This document shows positions 6,391 to 14,249 of a stretch of 19,531 nt of DNA, piece after piece; within the stretch, counting starts at the first letter, position 1; each line of letters opens with the position of its first letter. The stretch is from Actinomycetales bacterium UBA1416 (GTDB lineage: Bacteria; Actinomycetota; Actinomycetes; Actinomycetales; Actinomycetaceae). Under the pieces are notes generated by a model. It ran no database searches, was not told the origin of the DNA, and was given only the letters and a program-made list of their open reading frames with translations. A program made the translations under genes and the position numbers. The stretch is taken from the NCBI GenBank assembly GCA_002304945.1, contig DBPQ01000032.1, positions 6,280-25,810 of the forward strand. Direction: 5' to 3'.

Positions 6391-7907
6391 GGACCCGCGA
6401 CGACCTCGCCGCCCTCGCCCACGACGCCCTGCGCACCCTCGGCGTCCCCGACTCCGCCCTCGCGGAGGACGGTCCCGTGCTGCGCGCCCGTTCCCCGCTC
6501 GTCGACGCCGAGCTGTTCAGCGTCCGCGCGACGGCGCCGGAGGAGGTGGACGACGTCGTCGACGCGGCGCACCGGGCCTTCCTGGACTGGCGCCTCGTCC
6601 CCGCCCCCGTGCGCGGCCGCGTGGTGAAGCGGCTTGGAGAGCTCCTCACGGAGCACAAGGAGACCCTCGCCGACCTCGTCACCATCGAGGTCGGGAAGAT
6701 CCGCTCCGAGGCCCTCGGGGAGGTGCAGGAGATGATCGACATCTGCGACCTCGCCGTCGGACTGTCGCGCCAGCTGTACGGGCGCACCATGCCCTCCGAG
6801 CGCCCCGGGCACCGGCTGCAGGAGGTCTGGCACCCGCTCGGGGTGGTGGGGGTGATCTCCGCGTTCAACTTCCCCGTGGCGGTGTGGTCCTGGAACACCT
6901 CGGTCGCCCTCGTGTGCGGCGACCCGGTGGTGTGGAAGCCGTCCGAGCTCGCTCCCCTGTGCGCGCTGGGCTGCGACGCCCTCCTGCGCCGCGCGATCGC
7001 CGAGGAGGGCGCACCCGACGGCATCCACCAGCTCCTCCTCGGGGGCCGCGACGTCGGCAACGCCCTGGTGGAGCACCCGCAGGTGGCGCTGCTGAGCGCC
7101 ACCGGCTCCACCCGGATGGGCCGCGAGGTGGGCCCGAAGGTGGCGGCCCGGTTCGGCCGCTCGCTGCTCGAACTCGGCGGCAACAACGCCGTCGTGGTGG
7201 CGCCGTCGGCGAACCTCGACCTGGCGGTCAGCTCGATCGTGTTCGCCGCGGCCGGCACGGCCGGGCAACGCTGCACCTCGATGCGCCGGCTCATCGTGCA
7301 CGAGTCGGTGGCGGACGAGCTCGTGGGCCGCCTGGAGAAGGCGTTCGCCTCGCTCCCCGTGGGCGACCCCTTCGAGGAGGGCACCCTCGTGGGGCCGCTC
7401 GTCAACGAACGGGCCTTCACCGCGATGCAGGAGGCCCTGGAGGCCGTGCGCATCCAGGGCGGTGAGGTCCTCGTGGGCGGCGAGCGTGCCGATGTCGGCG
7501 CCGACGGCTACTGGGCACGGCCCGCCCTCGTCCGCGTCCCCCACCAGGACGGGATCGTGCTGCAGGAGACCTTCGCACCCATCCTCTACGTCCTCACCTA
7601 CTCCGACCTCGACGAGGCGCTCGCCCTGCACAACGGCGTCAGCCAGGGGCTGTCCGCCGGCATCTTCACCTCCGACCAGGCGGAGGCCGAGCGCTTCCTC
7701 GCCCCCGACGGCGCGGACACCGGAATCGCCAACGTCAACTCCGGCACCTCGGGCGCCGAGATCGGCGGGGCGTTCGGCGGGGAGAAGGAGACCGGCGGCG
7801 GGAGGGAGTCCGGCTCGGACGCCTGGAAGGGCTACATGCGGCGGTCCACCAACACCATCAACTGGTCCGGGGTGGTACAGCTCGCCCAGGGCGTGGACTT
7901 CGGCTGA
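6387..7907 (+). CDS. Aldehyde dehydrogenase, probable 2-aminoadipate-6-semialdehyde dehydrogenase
   Basis: A 506-residue NAD(P)+-dependent dehydrogenase of the ALDH superfamily, closest in look to the ALDH7/antiquitin group (AmaB, Pcd), which oxidises 2-aminoadipate semialdehyde to 2-aminoadipate. Catalytic residues are Cys296 in TAGQRCTS, Glu262 in LELGGNNA and Asn161 in ISAFNFPVAVW; the C-terminal segment NVNSGTSGAEIGGAFGGEKETGGGRESGSDAWKGY, shown here only as landmarks NSGTSGAEIGG and GGRESGSDAWK, is antiquitin-like. Being third in an operon with lat, whose product is exactly this semialdehyde, makes the substrate assignment strong. A 2-aminoadipate aminotransferase and a D-2-hydroxyglutarate dehydrogenase, needed to complete the route, are not in the window. 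Confidence 0.88.
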   Translation: MRTRDDLAALAHDALRTLGVPDSALAEDGPVLRARSPLVDAELFSVRATAPEEVDDVVDAAHRAFLDWRLVPAPVRGRVVKRLGELLTEHKETLADLVTIEVGKIRSEALGEVQEMIDICDLAVGLSRQLYGRTMPSERPGHRLQEVWHPLGVVGVISAFNFPVAVWSWNTSVALVCGDPVVWKPSELAPLCALGCDALLRRAIAEEGAPDGIHQLLLGGRDVGNALVEHPQVALLSATGSTRMGREVGPKVAARFGRSLLELGGNNAVVVAPSANLDLAVSSIVFAAAGTAGQRCTSMRRLIVHESVADELVGRLEKAFASLPVGDPFEEGTLVGPLVNERAFTAMQEALEAVRIQGGEVLVGGERADVGADGYWARPALVRVPHQDGIVLQETFAPILYVLTYSDLDEALALHNGVSQGLSAGIFTSDQAEAERFLAPDGADTGIANVNSGTSGAEIGGAFGGEKETGGGRESGSDAWKGYMRRSTNTINWSGVVQLAQGVDFG

Positions 7908-7910
7908 CCC

Positions 7911-7916
7911 TAGAAT
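7911..7916 (+). promoter_or_regulatory. -10 element of the cation transporter gene (leaderless)
   Basis: TAGAAT, the best -10 match in the window, ends 6 nt before GTG 7923. Confidence 0.65.
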
Positions 7917-7922
7917 GGTGCG

Positions 7923-8897
7923 GTGCCTGCAGCGAGGGACCTGACCAGATTCGCGTGGCTGTCCATCGCCGCGGCCGTCGTCACCATCGGGATGAAGACC
8001 ACGGCGTGGATGATGACCGGCTCGGTCGGCCTCCTGTCGGACGCCGCCGAGTCGGTGGTCAACCTCGTCGCCGGCGTGGTCGCCCTCATCGCCCTCAAGG
8101 TCGCCGCGGCGCCGGCCAGCGAGCGGTACACCTACGGCCGCACCAAGGCGGAGTACTTCTCCGCGGCGATCGAGGGGATGATGATCTTCGTCGCGGCCGC
8201 GGTGATCCTCGTCTCCGCCGTCGAGCGCTTCCTCAATCCCCGCCCGCTGGACAACGTGGGAATCGGGCTCGTCATCTCCATCGTGGCATCCGTGGTGAAC
8301 GGTGCGGTCGCCATCGTGCTGCTGCGCGCCGGCCGGAGGTACCGCTCCCTCACCCTCACCGCCGACGGCCACCACCTGATGACCGACGTCGTCACCTCCG
8401 TCGGTGTGGTGGTGGGGGTCGGCCTGGTGTGGCTGACCGACTGGACCCGGCTCGATCCCATCGTGGCGTTCGCGGTGGGCGTGAACATCATCGTGACCGG
8501 CATCCGGCTCCTCCTGGAGTCCATGCGCGGCCTCCTCGACGTCACCCTGCCGGAGGAGGAGAACGCCCGGCTCACCGAGATCCTGCGGAGCCACACCACC
8601 GAGGAGACCCGGTTCCACGGCCTGCAGACCCGGGTCTCCGGGCGGGAGCGCTACGCCACCGTCCACGTCCTGGTCCCGGACGACTGGACCGTGCTGGCCG
8701 GCCACGACTTCATCGAGGGCATCGAGCGCGAGATGCGGGAGGCAGTCCCCGGGCTCGTGGTCCTCTCGCACCTCGAACCCATCTCGGACCCGGCGTCCTA
8801 CGAGGACATCCCGGACGGGCACGTGGAGATCCACCTGGCCGGCAGCGCGGACCACGACGCCTCCGAGACCCCGCCGTTGACGCCACCGCTACGGTGA
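7923..8897 (+). CDS. Cation diffusion facilitator family transporter
   Basis: A 324-residue inner-membrane antiporter of the CDF family, exporting a divalent metal (Zn, Fe, Co, Cd or Mn; not decidable) against protons. Six membrane helices fill residues about 10-205. The metal-site signature in helix 2 is LSDAAESVVN (Asp40, Glu43, Asn47) and in helix 5 HHLMTDVVTSVG with the usual His/Asp spacing. Residues 210-300 form the cytoplasmic dimerisation domain (FHGLQTRVSGRERYATVHVLVP), and the last 30 residues are a His/Asp-containing tail. The helix 2 set differs from the Asp/His pairs of classical zinc exporters, so metal specificity should not be assumed. GTG start chosen for the -10 element 6 nt upstream. 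Only 4 bp separate it from the next gene, which nevertheless has its own promoter. Confidence 0.9.
   Translation: MPAARDLTRFAWLSIAAAVVTIGMKTTAWMMTGSVGLLSDAAESVVNLVAGVVALIALKVAAAPASERYTYGRTKAEYFSAAIEGMMIFVAAAVILVSAVERFLNPRPLDNVGIGLVISIVASVVNGAVAIVLLRAGRRYRSLTLTADGHHLMTDVVTSVGVVVGVGLVWLTDWTRLDPIVAFAVGVNIIVTGIRLLLESMRGLLDVTLPEEENARLTEILRSHTTEETRFHGLQTRVSGRERYATVHVLVPDDWTVLAGHDFIEGIEREMREAVPGLVVLSHLEPISDPASYEDIPDGHVEIHLAGSADHDASETPPLTPPLR
8890..8895 (+). promoter_or_regulatory. -10 element of the MutS-like gene pair (leaderless)
   Basis: TACGGT ends 6 nt before GTG 8902 and overlaps the last codons of the transporter gene. Confidence 0.55.
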
Positions 8898-8901
8898 GTC
8901 C

Positions 8902-10419
8902 GTGGACAGTCACGCCGTGAGCCTCCTCCACCCGCCCGGCGGCGAGGTGACGGGCAGCGACGCCGCGCCTCCGCCGGATCTCGGCCTCGACCGGGTGGCG
9001 GCGGCCCTGCTGGCCGGGCGCGGGGAGTTCCATCTCGACGCGTGGTTCAACGCTCCCCTGCGCACCGTGGAGGCGGTGGAGTACCGACAGGAGGCGATGC
9101 GGGACCTCGAGCGGCCGGCGGTGCGGCACGCCGCCCGGGAGTTCACGGCCGGGCTCGGGGGCGTGCGCAGCCGGCTCGGCGGCGCACGGTCCTTCGAGCA
9201 CCCCGTGCAGCGGAACGCCGCCCTCCTGGACGCCGCACTCACCTACACCGGCACCGTCGCGACGTTCGCGGAGCGGCTCAGTGGGGTCCACCCCACCTCC
9301 CGCGCCCTGACCGCCCTCGCGGACCACCTGGAGCGCATCGCCACCTCCCCCGCGTTCACGGGGCTGGCGGAGGACGCCGCCGAGGCGCGCGCCGCCGTCG
9401 CCGGGATCACCTACCGGCTGCACCTCTCCACCGACCGGGTGCAGGTGAGCGTGCCCACGGGCCAGGAGACGGACTACTCCGCCGTGATCGACGCCGTGTT
9501 CGAACGCTTCCGGGAGGGCTCGATCCGTTCCCACGTGGGCCGCACCACCGAGCACACCGGGATGAACCACCTCGAGGCCGCGATCGCCGAGCGGGTCGCC
9601 ACGCTGTACCCGGACCGGTTCGACCTGCTGGACCGCTTCGCCGCCCGTCACCGTGACTTCGTGGACCCCTCCCTCCTCACCCTGGACGCCGAGCTGCAGT
9701 TCCTGCTGGTGGGCCTCAGCCTGGCGGACCGGCTGCGCGCGATGAGCCTGCCGGCCTGCTGGCCGGTGGTCTCCCGGACCGACCGGACGATCGAGCTGGT
9801 CGCTGCCCGTGACCCGGCGCTGGCCCTCGCCCACCGCGACGCCGTCGCCAACGACGTGCTCCTCGCCGCCGGGGAGCGGATCGCGGTGATCACGGGACCG
9901 AACCAGGGAGGCAAGACCACCTTCGCGCGGATGATCGGGGCGATCACCCACCTGGCCGCCCTCGGCTTCCCCGTACCGGCCGAGCGCGCCCGCCTCCCCC
10001 TTCCGGACGCGGTGCTCACCCACTTCGGCCGTGCCGAGGACCTCGCCGACCTGCGGGGCGCCCTGGAGGACGACCTCGTGCGCCTGCGCGACATCCTCGA
10101 CGCCGCCACCGCGGACAGCCTCGTGATCCTCAACGAGCTGTTCTCCTCCACGACGGTGGCGGACGCGGAACAGCTCTCGCGGGCCACCCTGGAGCGGCTC
10201 GTCGAGCGCGGGTGCCGCTGCCTGTGGGTCACGTTCCTCACCGAACTGGCCGAGACCCCCGGCGTCGTCAGCCTCGTCAGCCAGGTGGACCCGGACGACC
10301 CCGGCGTCCGCACCTTCCGGGTCCTCCGGCAGGACCCGGGCGGCCCGACCTGGGCGGAGACCCTGGCGGTGGCCGCCGGGCTCGACCGTGCCGGACTGCG
10401 CCGGAGGCTCTCCCCATGA
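8902..10419 (+). CDS. MutS-like ATPase, first of a tandem pair
   Basis: A 505-residue protein holding only the core/lever and ATPase parts of the MutS family. Residues about 40-310 resemble the core helical region (FNAPLRTVEAVEYRQEAMRDL mirrors the PLxDxxxIxxRQ motif after the missing front domains). The ABC-type ATPase spans about 315-480: Walker A GPNQGGKTT at 332-340, signature-like FSSTT, Walker B SLVILNEL with Asn411-Glu412 instead of Asp-Glu. The switch histidine region, normally THxxEL, reads VTFLTEL (Phe445). The mismatch-binding domain I, connector domain II and any Smr nuclease are absent, so this is not a mismatch-recognition MutS. A partner role with the overlapping second gene is likely. 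Start GTG 8902 follows a -10 element; a second in-frame GTG lies at 8917. Confidence 0.82.
   Translation: MDSHAVSLLHPPGGEVTGSDAAPPPDLGLDRVAAALLAGRGEFHLDAWFNAPLRTVEAVEYRQEAMRDLERPAVRHAAREFTAGLGGVRSRLGGARSFEHPVQRNAALLDAALTYTGTVATFAERLSGVHPTSRALTALADHLERIATSPAFTGLAEDAAEARAAVAGITYRLHLSTDRVQVSVPTGQETDYSAVIDAVFERFREGSIRSHVGRTTEHTGMNHLEAAIAERVATLYPDRFDLLDRFAARHRDFVDPSLLTLDAELQFLLVGLSLADRLRAMSLPACWPVVSRTDRTIELVAARDPALALAHRDAVANDVLLAAGERIAVITGPNQGGKTTFARMIGAITHLAALGFPVPAERARLPLPDAVLTHFGRAEDLADLRGALEDDLVRLRDILDAATADSLVILNELFSSTTVADAEQLSRATLERLVERGCRCLWVTFLTELAETPGVVSLVSQVDPDDPGVRTFRVLRQDPGGPTWAETLAVAAGLDRAGLRRRLSP
10403..10407 (+). promoter_or_regulatory. Ribosome binding site of the second MutS-like gene
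   Basis: GGAGG lies 8 nt before ATG 10416, within the last codons of the first gene, fixing the start. Confidence 0.75.
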
Positions 10420-11894
10420 AGGTCCACCTCCTCACCCCGGCGGGCGCCGACCCCGCGCCGGCCCGCGACCTCGACCAGGGGGACGCCGATCTCGTCCGCG
10501 ACCTGGGCCTCGACGACGTCGTCACCGCCATGGCGGGCGGCGACGCCCTGATCCGTGACGTCGCCCTCGACGTCCTGCTGCGGCCCCTCACCGACCTCGA
10601 CGCGATCCGGTGGCGCCAGGACGTGGTGCGCGACGCCCTCGACGCGCCCGCCGCCGTCGCCGAGCTCTACCGGCTCGCCACCGACGCGGTGGGAACCGAG
10701 TCCCGCGTCCGCGGCTGGTGGATCTCCAACGAGCCGAGCTCGGTGCTCGGGCGTTCCGTGGCCCTGATGCGCGCGCTCCTCGGCCCGCTGCGGGACCTGC
10801 GCTCGTGGGCCGACGGGCACGGCACGCTCCCCTCCGCCGGGATGCGCGACCTCGTGGCGGAGGTGACCGCCAACCTGACGGAGGAGTGGTTCCGCGAGGT
10901 CGAGGCGCACCTGCGGCGGCTCTCCAACCCCGACGTCGTCCTCACCCTCCGGCTCGGGCCCACCGGCACCGGGTCCGGGCACGTGCTCGCCTCCATGGAA
11001 CCGGCCCGGCGCAGCTGGCTCGGCCGGTCACGGCCGGACGAGTCCACGATCCTCGTCCCCGAGTCGGACACCGCGGCCAGCCAGGCCCTCACCGAACTGC
11101 GGGAACGGGGCCTGCGCCTCGTGGCGAACGCGCTGGCCCAGTCGGCCGAGCAGGTGCTCGCGTTCTTCGGCCAGCTGCGGCGCGAGGCGGCCTTCCTCCT
11201 CGGGTGCGCCACCCTGGAGCAGCGCCTGCGCGACCTCGGGCTCGCCGTCTCGTTCCCCGAGGCCCACCCGGTGGGGCGGGAGCTGGCGGCGACCGCCGTG
11301 GTCGACGTCGGGCTGGCGATGCGGACCGGCCGCCCCGTGGTGGCGAACGACCTGGTGGCCGACGGCGCGGCCGCCGTCGTCGTCACCGGCGCCAACCAGG
11401 GCGGCAAGTCCACGCTGCTCCGAGCGGTGGGCCTCGCCCAGCTCATGGCGCAGGCCGGGATGTTCGTGGGGGCCGCCTCCCTGCGGACCGCGGTGGCCAC
11501 CCGCCTCCACTCGCACTTCCGCCGGGAGGAGGACGACGCGCTGGAGAGCGGCAAGCTGCGGGAGGAGCTGCTGCGCATGAGCGCGATCGTCGACCGGGTC
11601 TCCGCCGGGGACCTGGTGCTGTCGAACGAGTCGTTCGCCTCCACCAACGAACGCGAGGCCTCGCGGATCGCCCGGCAGCTCCTCGACGGGCTGGTCGAGG
11701 GCGGCCTCCGGGTGGCGATGGTGACCCACCTGACCGAGTTCAGCCGCGACCTGGCCGCGGAAGGCCGGCCGGACGTCGTCTTCCTCCGCGCCGAACGGGC
11801 CGCGGACGGCGCACGCACCTTCCGGGTGGTGCCCGGCGGGCCGCTGCCCACCGGGTTCGGCGCGGACCTGTGGGAGCGGGTGCTCGGCGGCTGA
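10416..11894 (+). CDS. MutS-like ATPase, second of a tandem pair
   Basis: A 492-residue paralogue of the preceding gene with the same reduced plan. The core region shows LLRPLTDLDAIRWRQDVVRDAL at about 54-75; the ATPase has Walker A GANQGGKST at 325-333, the Q-loop-like LHSHFRREEDDALESGKL, signature FASTN at 407-411 and Walker B DLVLSNES with Asn404-Glu405. Unlike its partner it keeps the switch histidine (VTHLTEF, His438). It overlaps the first gene by ATGA and has a strong ribosome binding site, so near-equal synthesis and a heterodimer are plausible. The family is usually annotated as MutS-related or DNA mismatch repair protein MutS, but lacking domain I it should not scan for mismatches. 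Its true job is unknown. It converges on the GcvR-like gene with only 2 bp between stops. Confidence 0.82.
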   Translation: MKVHLLTPAGADPAPARDLDQGDADLVRDLGLDDVVTAMAGGDALIRDVALDVLLRPLTDLDAIRWRQDVVRDALDAPAAVAELYRLATDAVGTESRVRGWWISNEPSSVLGRSVALMRALLGPLRDLRSWADGHGTLPSAGMRDLVAEVTANLTEEWFREVEAHLRRLSNPDVVLTLRLGPTGTGSGHVLASMEPARRSWLGRSRPDESTILVPESDTAASQALTELRERGLRLVANALAQSAEQVLAFFGQLRREAAFLLGCATLEQRLRDLGLAVSFPEAHPVGRELAATAVVDVGLAMRTGRPVVANDLVADGAAAVVVTGANQGGKSTLLRAVGLAQLMAQAGMFVGAASLRTAVATRLHSHFRREEDDALESGKLREELLRMSAIVDRVSAGDLVLSNESFASTNEREASRIARQLLDGLVEGGLRVAMVTHLTEFSRDLAAEGRPDVVFLRAERAADGARTFRVVPGGPLPTGFGADLWERVLGG

Positions 11895-11903
11895 GGTCAG
11901 CCG
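11888..11903. terminator. Short dyad spanning two convergent stop codons
   Basis: CGGCTGAGGTCAGCCG is an inverted repeat with 7-bp arms around GG. It contains TGA 11892-11894 (plus gene) and the complement of TGA 11897-11899 (minus gene). It could act as a weak two-way terminator, though no T tract follows. Confidence 0.35.
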
Positions 11904-12403
11904 GAGATCTCCAGGTCCACCATGAGGTGGGCGGCCACGTCCTCGAGCCGGGCGGCGAGCTCCTCGACCGCGAGATCCGCCGGGAGCAGCACGGTGGCGG
12001 TGGCCTCGAACATCGTGCCACCCGCCATCGGGGCGTCGCGCAGCGCCGTCGACAGCTCCTCGATGCTCGCCCCCGCCTCCGCGATCACCTCGGAGACGGC
12101 GTGGACGAGGCCGGGCTGGTCGCTGCCCACGAGGTGCAGCGCCACCCGCGCGCCACCGGGGGCGGGCTCGTCACCCGCGCCGTCGACCGTGATCCGCAGG
12201 CCCTCGATCTCCGCCAGCGCCGCCCGCAGTCCCGCGACCTGGTGCTCCGGGAGCTCGACCGCGACGATGCCGGCGAACTTGCCGCCGAGCCGCGCCATCC
12301 GGCTCTCCTCCCAGGAACCACCGTGGGCGGTGATCGCGCCGGAGAGCGCGTCCACGAGTCCCGGGCGGTCGTCGCCGATGGCCGTGAGAACGAGTGTTGA
12401 CAT
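11897..12403 (-). CDS. Double ACT-domain protein, GcvR-like
   Basis: A 168-residue protein made of two ACT domains: residues about 3-75 (VLTAIGDDRPGLVDALSGAI) and 87-165 (LHLVGSDQPGLVHAVSEVI). This is the build of GcvR, which in E. coli binds GcvA and represses the glycine cleavage operon, and of many actinobacterial ACT proteins with unproven roles. No glycine cleavage genes are visible here, so an amino-acid-sensing function is inferred from the fold alone. It lies 10 bp after ligB on the same strand but has its own -10 element ending 7 nt before the ATG (leaderless), so it need not depend on the ligB transcript. Confidence 0.85.
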   Translation of the reverse strand: MSTLVLTAIGDDRPGLVDALSGAITAHGGSWEESRMARLGGKFAGIVAVELPEHQVAGLRAALAEIEGLRITVDGAGDEPAPGGARVALHLVGSDQPGLVHAVSEVIAEAGASIEELSTALRDAPMAGGTMFEATATVLLPADLAVEELAARLEDVAAHLMVDLEISG

Positions 12404-12410
12404 GCCCGTC

Positions 12411-12416
12411 AGACTA
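12411..12416 (-). promoter_or_regulatory. -10 element of the GcvR-like gene, built on the ligB stop codon
   Basis: On the minus strand TAGTCT ends 7 nt before ATG 12403. Its first three bases are the TAG stop of ligB. Confidence 0.5.
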
Positions 12417-13940
12417 GCCCGCCCGGCCGTCGGCGAACGCCCGAACGGTCTCGATCGTGTCCGCCTCCGCGGCCGACTTGTCGTCGCGGTAGCGCAGCAC
12501 GCGGGCGAACCGCAGCGCGAGCCCGCCGGGGTAGCGGCTGGAGCGCAGCACGCCGTCGAAGGCCACCTCCACCACCTGCTCGGGCCGCACCTCCACCACG
12601 TACCCGTGGCGGGCGGTCTCCAGTCCCAGGAAGCGCCCGGTCTGCCAGGCCAGCATCTCGTCGCTCATCCCCTTGAACGTCTTGCCGAGCATCACGAAGC
12701 CGTCCCCGTCCCGCGCGCCGAGGTGGATGTTGGAGAGCCACCCCTCCCGGCGCCCGCTCCCCCACTCGACGGCGAGCACCACGAGGTCGAGGGTGTGCCG
12801 GGGCTTGACCTTCACCCACGCCGCACCGCGCCGGCCGGCGTCGTAGGGCGCCGCCGGGTCCTTGACCACCACGCCCTCGTGACCCCGGGCCAGCATGTCC
12901 GCGAAGAACGCGTGCACCGCGGCGGGGTCCGAGGTGACGAGGCGCGGGACGACGGCGTCGCGCGGCACCACCGCGTCCAGCGCCCGGAACCGTTCCGCCG
13001 CGGGGGCGTTGATGAGGTCGCGGCCGTCGAGGTGGAGGACGTCGAAGAAGTACGGGGTGAGCGGCACGCTCTCGCGCAGGGCTGCCGCGTCCCGGCTCAT
13101 CGCCCGCGACCCGGTCTCCTGGAAGGGGCGGGGGCGGCCGTCCGGCCCGAGTGCGATCGCCTCGCCGTCGAGGATGACGGCGCCCACGTCCAGGGCGCGG
13201 ACCGCATCCACCACCTCGGGCACCCGGTCGGTGATGTCGTCGAGCGAGCGGGTGAGGACGACGACGTCGTCGCCCGTCCGGTGCGCCTGGATGCGGATCC
13301 CGTCGATCTTGCCGTCGACGGCGACCTCGCCGGGCATCCCCGCCAGGGCGGCGTCGACGTCCGCGGCCGACGCCGCCAGCATCGGCCGGACGGGCCGGCC
13401 GACCGCGAGCCCGAACGCATCGAGCGCGGCCGAGCCTCCGCCGAGCGCGGCTGCGGCGATCGGTCCGGACAGCGCGCTGAACATCGCGGCGCGCCGGACG
13501 GCCGCGGGCGGGACCTCTGCCGCCTCGGCGACGGCATCGAGGAGGAGCGAGTCGAGTGCGCCCTGACGTACCTCGCCCATGAGGAGCCCCCGCAGGAAGT
13601 GCTGCTCCTCCGGCGTCGCCCGCGAGAAGAGGGCGGTCACGCCGGCGGCCCGGGCCTCCTGCGAGCCCGGCCCGGCGAGCCGGGCGAGTCCCGCGAGGGC
13701 GTCGTCGACGTCGCGTGGGGTGAGCGCCGGCGCCGCCGCGGCCGGGGGAAGGGTGCCAAGGGTCCGCCACCCGATCCCCGTCCGCCGTTGCCGGATCCGC
13801 CCGGACAGGAACGAGGCGACCACCTCCACCTCGCCGGGGTCTGCCGCCCGCAGTGCGGCGGCGAGGAGGGCACGCTTCTCGAGCCGCGAGCGCGTGGCCG
13901 CGACGGCGGCGGAGGTGGCCACGAGGTCGGTGAGGAGCAT
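12414..13940 (-). CDS. ligB: ATP-dependent DNA ligase (LigB type)
   Basis: A 508-residue ligase that seals nicked DNA using ATP, matching mycobacterial LigB in length (507) and plan. Residues about 1-180 are the N-terminal DNA-binding domain. The nucleotidyltransferase domain has motif I KIDGIR (catalytic Lys211), motif III YFFDVLHLDG (297-306), motif IV EGVVVKD (355-361) and motif V WVKVKP (375-380); the OB-fold domain with LALRFARVLRYRDDK follows. Two residues before the catalytic lysine an Asp stands where Glu is more usual. The essential replicative ligase in actinomycetes is the NAD-dependent LigA, so this is an accessory, probably repair-related enzyme. ATG 13940 is preceded by CAGGAT six bases away, a poorer -10 match. 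It is divergent from the decarboxylase operon across 89 bp. Confidence 0.93.
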   Translation of the reverse strand: MLLTDLVATSAAVAATRSRLEKRALLAAALRAADPGEVEVVASFLSGRIRQRRTGIGWRTLGTLPPAAAAPALTPRDVDDALAGLARLAGPGSQEARAAGVTALFSRATPEEQHFLRGLLMGEVRQGALDSLLLDAVAEAAEVPPAAVRRAAMFSALSGPIAAAALGGGSAALDAFGLAVGRPVRPMLAASAADVDAALAGMPGEVAVDGKIDGIRIQAHRTGDDVVVLTRSLDDITDRVPEVVDAVRALDVGAVILDGEAIALGPDGRPRPFQETGSRAMSRDAAALRESVPLTPYFFDVLHLDGRDLINAPAAERFRALDAVVPRDAVVPRLVTSDPAAVHAFFADMLARGHEGVVVKDPAAPYDAGRRGAAWVKVKPRHTLDLVVLAVEWGSGRREGWLSNIHLGARDGDGFVMLGKTFKGMSDEMLAWQTGRFLGLETARHGYVVEVRPEQVVEVAFDGVLRSSRYPGGLALRFARVLRYRDDKSAAEADTIETVRAFADGRAG

Positions 13941-14017
13941 GCGCCCATCCTGCCGCCCGCGTGCCCACCCCGCCCGCCGTGGGCCCGAAGTCCGCCCGGT
14001 ACGGTTGGCGGCCCCCG

Positions 14018-14023
14018 TAGGCT
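14018..14023 (+). promoter_or_regulatory. -10 element of the decarboxylase operon (leaderless)
   Basis: TAGGCT ends 6 nt before GTG 14030. The same hexamer serves as the -10 of the Cys-rich leader ORF at 18216-18281. Confidence 0.6.
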
Positions 14024-14029
14024 GAACAG

Positions 14030-14248
14030 GTGATCTCTGACGGCCTGATCATCACCGTCGCCGGGATGCTGGTTGCCTTCCTCTTCCTCGGCCTGATGGC
14101 GCTCTCGACGAGCGCGATGTCGCGTGCGGTCCTGCGCTGGCTCCCCGAACGGGAGGCGCCACCGGAGCGGCCGCGTCCACGCCCGCAGACGGACGAGATC
14201 GCCGTCGCCATCGCCATCGCCGCCGCCCACCGCCACACGGGGAACTGA
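14030..14248 (+). CDS. oadG: Sodium-pump decarboxylase gamma subunit (OadG family)
   Basis: A 72-residue protein with one N-terminal membrane helix (residues about 4-27, GLIITVAGMLVAFLFLGLMAL), a Pro/Arg/Glu-rich linker (40-53) and a short C-terminal helix ending AIAIAAAHRHTGN. This is the plan of the gamma subunit, which anchors the soluble carboxyltransferase (alpha) to the membrane beta subunit; the C-terminal histidines (67, 69) recall the metal-binding tail of OadG. Such genes are short and often missed. GTG start is placed by the -10 element; the stop is one base before the alpha-subunit ATG, so the operon order is gamma-alpha-beta. Confidence 0.8.
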   Translation: MISDGLIITVAGMLVAFLFLGLMALSTSAMSRAVLRWLPEREAPPERPRPRPQTDEIAVAIAIAAAHRHTGN

Positions 14249-14249
14249 C

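Noticed and set aside
3716..7907. A cephamycin or other beta-lactam cluster signalled by lat
   Set aside because: No ACV synthetase, isopenicillin synthase or related gene is present, and the two co-transcribed genes are catabolic.
3479..8855. Very long minus-strand open frames opposite the lysine operon and the transporter
   Set aside because: They have Val/Gly/His/Arg-rich shadow composition, no recognisable motif, and lie exactly opposite well-supported genes; GC-rich codon bias produces them.
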